Assembly (NCBI GenBank): GCA_965224105.1
Contig: CBDCYH010000002.1
Location: forward strand, 248,001-312,000
Reading direction: 5' to 3'
Source of the DNA: CBDCYH01 sp965224105
GTDB taxonomy: Bacteria > Bacteroidota > Rhodothermia > Rhodothermales > JABDKH01
Length of the DNA stretch: 64,000 bases
How positions within the stretch are numbered: position 1 is the stretch's first letter; the number at the start of each line of letters is the position of its first letter. Below the pieces are notes generated by a model. The model was not told the DNA's origin. It was given only the letters and a program-made list of their open reading frames with translations, and made no database searches. The position numbers and the translations under genes are program-made. Positions 59,600 to 64,000 of the stretch are shown here, one piece after another.

Positions 59600-60577
59600 T
59601 TAGACTTCTTCCAAATATTTGTCAACTTCCATTCCGAAGCCGAGTCCTCTCTCTTCGAGGACCTGGGCCAGCTCCAGCAAAGACTTGCGACCGAAGTTTC
59701 TGAATTTGAGCATCTCGGATTCTTCTCGTCGCACAAGGTCTCCGATGGACTTGATGTTCGCCGCTTTCAAACAGTTGTGAGCGCGAACCGAGAGGTCCAA
59801 TTCATCCACCGACTGCGATAGCAGCTCTCTGATGCGCTGCACTTCGGCGTCGACCTCCTTCTGTTCCTCCGTGGGTTGCGGTGCCGAATCCATCTTGATG
59901 AACAAGTTGATGTGATCACGCATAATCGACGCTGATTGTGTCAACGCGTCCTCGGGACTCACCGACCCATCTGACTCAACCTCCAGCGACAGCCGCTCGA
60001 AGTCAATCTTCTCTCCCACTCTGGTTGGCGTTACAGAGTAACGCACGTTCTTGATGGGCGTGAAAATGGAATCGACCGCGATTACTCCAATCGGGTCGTC
60101 TTCGACTTTGTTTTCGACGGACGGCACGTACCCACGTCCTCGACCCATCCTCAGTTCAACGGACAGCGAAGCTCCGTCGCCCAGGGTGGCAATGTGATGA
60201 TCCGTATTGAGAACCTCGTAGTTTCCTGTTGCCTCATTAATGTCGGCAGCGGTCCACACTCCCGGTCCGCTTAGGCTCAGGTGAATGGTGGAGTCGATGG
60301 TATCGTTTGCCCTGAAGCAGACTCCTTTGAGGTTAAGGATGATATCTGCCACATCCTCGGATACGCCATCGATGGTAGAGAACTCGTGCTGTACGCCGTC
60401 GATCTTAATCGCGGTTATCGCAACTCCTTGAAGTGACGACAGCATCACCCTCCTGAGCGCGTTTCCAATAGTCACTCCGTAACCTCTTTCAAGGGGCTGG
60501 ATCACAAATCGTCCGTAGGTGTCGGTTGCCTCTTCGACGTCTACACCATCTGGCATTCTGATTGAGTATGTGCTCAT
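59600..60577 (-). CDS. rpoA: RNA polymerase alpha subunit
   Basis: A 325-residue alpha subunit. The N-terminal dimerisation domain shows 'FVIQPLERGYGVTIGNALRRVMLSSLQGVAITAIKIDGVQHEFSTIDGV' and the C-terminal domain has 'LSVRAHNCLKAANIKSIGDLVRREESEMLKFRNFGRKSLLELAQVLEERGLGFGM' with the helix-hairpin-helix that contacts DNA and activators. Normal length. It lies between rpsD and rplQ as in most bacteria. Confidence 0.98.
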   Translation of the reverse strand: MSTYSIRMPDGVDVEEATDTYGRFVIQPLERGYGVTIGNALRRVMLSSLQGVAITAIKIDGVQHEFSTIDGVSEDVADIILNLKGVCFRANDTIDSTIHLSLSGPGVWTAADINEATGNYEVLNTDHHIATLGDGASLSVELRMGRGRGYVPSVENKVEDDPIGVIAVDSIFTPIKNVRYSVTPTRVGEKIDFERLSLEVESDGSVSPEDALTQSASIMRDHINLFIKMDSAPQPTEEQKEVDAEVQRIRELLSQSVDELDLSVRAHNCLKAANIKSIGDLVRREESEMLKFRNFGRKSLLELAQVLEERGLGFGMEVDKYLEEV

Positions 60578-60631
60578 AGTCGGTTTCTTTTTGAATGGGC
60601 CGCTTAGCGCGACTGCAGCCAGTTTAAATTC

Positions 60632-61234
60632 TTACTTCGAGTAAAGCTCAACGATGAGCTGTTCTCGGATATTCTCGGGGATGTCTTCTCGATTCGGATA
60701 GTCGAGAAACTTGCCCTGCATCACGCGCCGATCAACCTCGAGCCATGGGTACTGCCGCTTATTGCCGCGCAGTGATTCGCGTATCGGTTCGATGGTTCGG
60801 CTTCTCGGACGAACGGAAACGATGTCGCCAGGTTTAAGCTGGTATGACGGGACGTTTACGACGACTCCGTTTACCATTATGTGGCGGTGGGTTACAAACT
60901 GCCGTGCCTGACGGCGTGTGCTCCCCATCCCAAAGCGATAGACGGTGTTGTCCAGCCGCGATTCCAGGAAGCGGAGGAGGTTTTCACCTGTGACACCTTT
61001 TTTCCTTGCAGCACGCTCGAATGTTTTCCGGAATTGCCGCTCCAACAAACCATATGTGTGCTTTGCCTTCTGCTTCTCCTTCAGCTGCTGGGAATATTCG
61101 CTTTCCTTTGAGCGCCTCGAGCGGCCGTGTTGACCGGGGCCGTAAGGCTTTCGTTCTAGCGACTTGCTGGGGCCAAAGATTGGCTCCCGAAATCGCCTCG
61201 CAATTTTTTGTCGAGCTCCTGTGTATCGAGCCAT
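60632..61234 (-). CDS. rpsD: 30S ribosomal protein S4
   Basis: A 200-residue S4. 'MARYTGARQKIARRFREPIFG' and 'LERKPYGPGQHGRSRRSKESEY' are the start, and 'RLDNTVYRFGMGSTRRQARQFVTHRHIMVNGVVVNVPSYQLKPGDIV' is the S4 RNA-binding domain. It lacks cysteines, so it is the zinc-free form. It starts early small-subunit assembly and in other bacteria controls its own operon by binding mRNA. The 84-nt gap before it contains an inverted repeat at 61275-61291. Confidence 0.98.
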   Translation of the reverse strand: MARYTGARQKIARRFREPIFGPSKSLERKPYGPGQHGRSRRSKESEYSQQLKEKQKAKHTYGLLERQFRKTFERAARKKGVTGENLLRFLESRLDNTVYRFGMGSTRRQARQFVTHRHIMVNGVVVNVPSYQLKPGDIVSVRPRSRTIEPIRESLRGNKRQYPWLEVDRRVMQGKFLDYPNREDIPENIREQLIVELYSK

Positions 61235-61274
61235 TAATTAAATCCTCGTTTGATAGATCGTATGATTACAAACG

Positions 61275-61291
61275 TATGCGATTGACGCATA
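61275..61291. promoter_or_regulatory. Inverted repeat in the leader just before rpsD
   Basis: TATGCG-ATTGA-CGCATA (61275-61291), a perfect 6-bp inverted repeat with a 5-nt spacer, lies 40 nt upstream of the rpsD start codon in the gap after rpsK. It could form a small leader hairpin; S4-dependent control of this region is known in other bacteria, but the match to known S4 sites was not established. Confidence 0.3.
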
Positions 61292-61318
61292 GCCGGGCTT
61301 ATCGCAAAAGAAAATGCG

Positions 61319-61717
61319 TTAGACGCGTCTCCTTTTTGGTGGCCGGCAGCCGTTATGTGGAATCGGTGTGACATCGCGAATAGTCGCGATCTCCAAGCCG
61401 CTTGCGGCCAGTGAGCGAATCGCTGATTCGCGGCCTGAGCCAGGACCTTTGACGTACACATCTACACGCCTAAGACCTAAATCGTATGCCTCCTTGGCCG
61501 CAGCAGAGCCTGCAACCTGGGCGGCGTAAGGAGTATTCTTTCTGCTCCCTTTGAAACCCATCTTTCCTGAACTCGCCCACGAAATGGTGTTGCCGTACTG
61601 GTCCGTTAAGGTGACCAACACATTGTTGAACGTCGCGCGAATATGCGCTTGACCATTCGACTCGACAACTACTCTTTTCTTTCGTCCGGACTTTGTGCCC
61701 TTCTGTCTTTTCGCCAT
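61319..61717 (-). CDS. rpsK: 30S ribosomal protein S11
   Basis: A 132-residue S11. 'KRVVVESNGQAHIRATFNNVLVTLTDQYGNTISWASSGKMGFKGSRKNTPYAAQVAG' and 'VYVKGPGSGRESAIRSLAASGLEIATIRDVTPIPHNGCRPPKRRRV' are fully canonical. It lies on the platform of the 30S subunit. It starts 16 nt after rpsM. Confidence 0.98.
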   Translation of the reverse strand: MAKRQKGTKSGRKKRVVVESNGQAHIRATFNNVLVTLTDQYGNTISWASSGKMGFKGSRKNTPYAAQVAGSAAAKEAYDLGLRRVDVYVKGPGSGRESAIRSLAASGLEIATIRDVTPIPHNGCRPPKRRRV

Positions 61718-61733
61718 ACCTGCCTACTAAGCG

Positions 61734-62114
61734 TTACTTGCGTGGTGCCTTTTTCTTACCGGCTACAGTCTTCTTGCGCCCCTTTCTTGTGCGAGCATTC
61801 GTTTGCGTGCGCTGACCTCGTACCGGTAGTCCACGACGATGACGCAAACCTCGGTAGCAACCGATGTCCATGAGGCGCTTGATACTCATCTGAACCTCCG
61901 ATCGTAGCGCACCCTCGACTACGTACTCGTCCTCCACAAGGCGACGGACCTTTCGCGTCTGTTCGTCGGACCAATCCTGGACCTTCATGTTATGATCGAC
62001 CTCAACCTTCGCGAGGATCTCCTTTGCCCTCGACCGGCCAATCCCGTAAACGCGCGTCAACGCGATCTCACCGCGTTTGTCGTTGGGAATGTCTACTCCA
62101 GCAACTCGTGCCAT
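61734..62114 (-). CDS. rpsM: 30S ribosomal protein S13
   Basis: A 126-residue S13. 'MARVAGVDIPNDKRGEIALTRVYGIGRSRAKEIL' and 'GCYRGLRHRRGLPVRGQRTQTNARTRKGRKKTVAGKKK' match the family over its whole length, including the basic C-terminal tail that reaches tRNA. It lies between rpmJ and rpsK in the alpha operon. Confidence 0.98.
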   Translation of the reverse strand: MARVAGVDIPNDKRGEIALTRVYGIGRSRAKEILAKVEVDHNMKVQDWSDEQTRKVRRLVEDEYVVEGALRSEVQMSIKRLMDIGCYRGLRHRRGLPVRGQRTQTNARTRKGRKKTVAGKKKAPRK

Positions 62115-62124
62115 TAGCTAGCCT

Positions 62125-62241
62125 CTACCCCTGTCGCTGTTTGTGCTTAGGGTTCTTTTTGTTAATAACATAAATCCGGCCCTTGCGGCGGACAATCTTG
62201 TCGTCCGAGCTCCTTTTCTTTACGCTGGCTCTAACTTTCAT
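62125..62241 (-). CDS. rpmJ: 50S ribosomal protein L36
   Basis: A 38-residue protein read directly from the minus strand: MKVRASVKKRSSDDKIVRRK and then a stretch ending 'NKKNPKHKQRQG'. It lies 10 nt upstream of rpsM in the usual place. The zinc-binding cysteines of classical L36 are replaced by Ser, Asp and Asn, so this is the zinc-free form common in Bacteroidota. No infA gene lies between it and map, although many genomes have one there. Confidence 0.96.
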   Translation of the reverse strand: MKVRASVKKRSSDDKIVRRKGRIYVINKKNPKHKQRQG

Positions 62242-62312
62242 ACCTGCACCAAAAAATTCGTTAGCCTATAAATTACGCGATTACCTTCGGAATGTTCATT
62301 CGGACACCCATG

Positions 62313-63113
62313 CTAAACCGCGACCGGGTCCTTGTACGGCACATTCACAACGTCTTCTATAAAGGAGAAGGTCGTCAGAACCTCCGGCCCTCCGTCGGTA
62401 ATCGCTACCATATGCTCGTAATGAGCGCTATTACCTCCATCCGCCGTCGCAATCGTCCAATTATCAGGAGCGGTCACCACTTCGGCTGTGCCTAAATTGA
62501 TCATCGGCTCGATGCAATATGTCATGCCCCTCTTGAGCTTCTTCCCCATCCCGCGCCTGCCAAAATTCGGCACCTGAGGAGCTTCATGCAGCTGCCTCCC
62601 GATACCGTGACCAACCAAATCCCGGACAATCCCATAGCCGGTGCAGGTCTGCTCGATCGCGTGTGACACGTCACCAATGCGATTCCCCATCTTCGAGGCT
62701 GCGATTCCGTTAAGCAACGCCTGGTAGGTGACCCGGCAAAGCCTGCGGGACTCCTCTGATACCTCGCCAACCGCGAAGGTAAATGCGCTGTCGCCGTAAT
62801 ACTCGTTCAGTACCACACCACAGTCCAGCGATACAAGATCACCGTCTTTGAGGCGGTAGTCGCCAGGGATGCCGTGCACAACTTCGTCATTGACTGAAAT
62901 GCAAAGCGTGTTGGGGAAAACAACCCGGCCGACTTTGTAACCCTTGAAGGCAGGCACGCCGCCATTGTCGCGGATATACTCCTCTGCAATACTGTCCAGC
63001 TCTAGCGTAGTAACACCCTCCTTAACGTGAGGTGCTACCACAGCCAAAGTCCTGGAAACTAGCGTTGCGCTGGCTCGAAGAAGTTCTATTTCCTGTGCCG
63101 ACTTCTGCAGCAT
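62313..63113 (-). CDS. map: Methionine aminopeptidase, type I
   Basis: A 266-residue enzyme. 'SLDCGVVLNEYYGDSAFTFAVGE' holds two metal aspartates, 'GYGIVRDLVGHGIGRQLHEAPQVPNFG' the metal His and 'GMTYCIEPMINLG' and 'AHYEHMVAITDGGPEVLT' the Glu ligands. It removes the N-terminal Met after deformylation by Def. Its ATG shares one nucleotide with the secY stop (TAATG), so translation is coupled. Confidence 0.97.
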   Translation of the reverse strand: MLQKSAQEIELLRASATLVSRTLAVVAPHVKEGVTTLELDSIAEEYIRDNGGVPAFKGYKVGRVVFPNTLCISVNDEVVHGIPGDYRLKDGDLVSLDCGVVLNEYYGDSAFTFAVGEVSEESRRLCRVTYQALLNGIAASKMGNRIGDVSHAIEQTCTGYGIVRDLVGHGIGRQLHEAPQVPNFGRRGMGKKLKRGMTYCIEPMINLGTAEVVTAPDNWTIATADGGNSAHYEHMVAITDGGPEVLTTFSFIEDVVNVPYKDPVAV

Positions 63114-64000
63114 TACCGTCTGCCCCTCACTTTCCCGCTTTTCATAAATCCATCGTAGTGACGCATCAGAAGATGGCTTTCAATCTGTTGTAGAGTATCC
63201 AGAGCTACGCCAACGAGAATCAGCAAACTTGTACCGCCAAAAAACAGAGCAAAGCTTCCCGTTACACCCAACCTAATCGCAAAGGCAGGCAATATTGCCA
63301 CGAAGCCAAGAAAAATGGACCCCGGTAAAGTGATCTTGGTGAGGATGTTGTCGATGAACTCGCTCGTCTGTTTTCCTGGTCTGATTCCCGGAATGAAACC
63401 ACCGTTCCGCTTCATGGTGTCAGCCATTTCTTTCGGATTGACCGCGATCGCTGTGTAGAAATAGGTGAAGAATACACATATCAGGAAGAACACGATCGAG
63501 TATCCGATTCCCGAGATGTCGGTAAACCATCCGCCGAACCGCTGCCATGCTGCGCTGCGGGGGAAGAACGAGGCCAAGGTTGCCGGAACAAACATTATTG
63601 ACTGGGCAAAAATGATGGGCATAACTCCGGCAGCGTTCACCCTCAATGGCAAATACTGCGTGGACCCACCGTAAACTTTCCGGCCAACCACTCTCTTGGC
63701 GTACTGTACTGGAATTTTCCGCATCGCCTGCGTAACCAGGACGACTCCAGCCGTAACGAGCGCGAAGACTGCGATCTCCAGCATGAAGATGAAAAAGTTG
63801 TTCTGCAATTCGAACTCGTTAAACAGCGATCGTGGAAGCCCGGCGATAATCCCAATCATGATAATCAGGGAAATCCCGTTCCCGATTCCGTTCTCGGTAA
63901 TCCGTTCACCGAGCCACATCACAAAGACGGTTCCCGCTGTTAGAACAATCACCGTCGTGAACATGAAGAACGTTGAGTTCACGATTACAGCTTCTGCGGT
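63113..64000 (-). CDS. secY: Preprotein translocase subunit SecY, partial
   Basis: The frame runs off the right edge; the visible part (about 295 residues) reads 'TAEAVIVNSTFFMFTTV', 'GERITENGIGNGISLIIMIGIIAGLP', 'VQYAKRVVGRKVYGGSTQYLPLRVNAAGVMPIIFAQSIM' and 'NGGFIPGIRPGKQTSEFIDNILTKITLPGSIFLG', all SecY hallmarks, with about seven membrane segments. It forms the translocation channel that SecA (19801-23220) drives. The N-terminal third lies outside the window. Confidence 0.98.
   Translation of the reverse strand, partial: TAEAVIVNSTFFMFTTVIVLTAGTVFVMWLGERITENGIGNGISLIIMIGIIAGLPRSLFNEFELQNNFFIFMLEIAVFALVTAGVVLVTQAMRKIPVQYAKRVVGRKVYGGSTQYLPLRVNAAGVMPIIFAQSIMFVPATLASFFPRSAAWQRFGGWFTDISGIGYSIVFFLICVFFTYFYTAIAVNPKEMADTMKRNGGFIPGIRPGKQTSEFIDNILTKITLPGSIFLGFVAILPAFAIRLGVTGSFALFFGGTSLLILVGVALDTLQQIESHLLMRHYDGFMKSGKVRGRR

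Noticed and set aside
1..64000. CRISPR arrays, insertion sequences, prophage genes or rRNA operons
   Set aside because: None was seen; there are no regularly spaced repeats, transposase frames or phage structural genes in the window.

Overview
The window reads as a typical, densely packed chromosomal segment of a Gram-negative bacterium of the Bacteroidota/Rhodothermota group, most likely a marine-type Rhodothermia relative. This is an inference from gene content: a PorV/PorQ-type outer-membrane protein, a 1139-residue SecA ending in a SEC-C zinc motif, an Mrp ATPase without the usual CPxC pair, a cysteine-free L36, a partner-switching (RsbU/V/W-like) cassette, and promoter boxes that fit the Bacteroidota -7 consensus TAnnTTTG. 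Base composition is moderate and even, and there is no insertion sequence, prophage, CRISPR array or tRNA-associated island.

Layout. 1-4173 (minus) is a sugar-catabolism operon: MFS permease, Tat-lipoprotein TIM-barrel epimerase, Gfo/Idh/MocA dehydrogenase and a second TIM-barrel epimerase cut by the left edge. dinB follows at 4239. 5429-16566 (plus) is rich in exported hydrolases: a D-aminoacylase-like lipoprotein, a membrane-anchored subtilase, two exported amidohydrolases, and also a free-methionine-sulfoxide reductase, a DUF937/OmpA protein, a DUF72 protein, a GNAT acetyltransferase and a Cys/Met-metabolism PLP enzyme. 16567-23220 (minus) holds a phosphohexomutase, recN and secA. 23610-25022 carries the PorQ-like protein and a small lipoprotein. 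25031-33419 (minus) holds a tyrosine recombinase lacking two catalytic arginines, a dihydrolipoyl acyltransferase, an NAD(P)-binding protein, a K+-dependent membrane pyrophosphatase, and the tRNA-Gln/prs/rplY/pth unit.

33688-43826 contains a DtxR regulator and an aminotransferase (plus), then pyrR-pyrB and an unusual fusion of an HsdR-N-type nuclease domain to a 3'(2'),5'-bisphosphate nucleotidase (minus), a DUF58 protein and an M28 peptidase (plus), and a NifU/Mrp iron-sulfur pair with a Ppx/GppA phosphatase (minus). 43823-46425 has prmA and a membrane-anchored protein built from about four copies of an unrecognised domain. 46590-49615 (plus) is the RsbU/RsbV/RsbW-like cassette. 49612-58709 is housekeeping (menG/ubiE, pfkA, aat, def, ruvX, HU, relA/spoT) with a biotin carrier protein and an epimerase on the plus strand. 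58818-64000 (minus) is the end of the ribosomal spc/alpha region: secY (partial), map, rpmJ, rpsM, rpsK, rpsD, rpoA and rplQ, the last with a very long low-complexity tail.

The strongest candidates for something undescribed are the HsdR_N-CysQ fusion, the repeated-domain protein at 44668-46425, the arginine-less tyrosine recombinase, and the DUF937/Ala-Gly-Asp-repeat/OmpA protein together with the similarly repetitive L17 tail. No new multi-gene defence or mobile system is evident.
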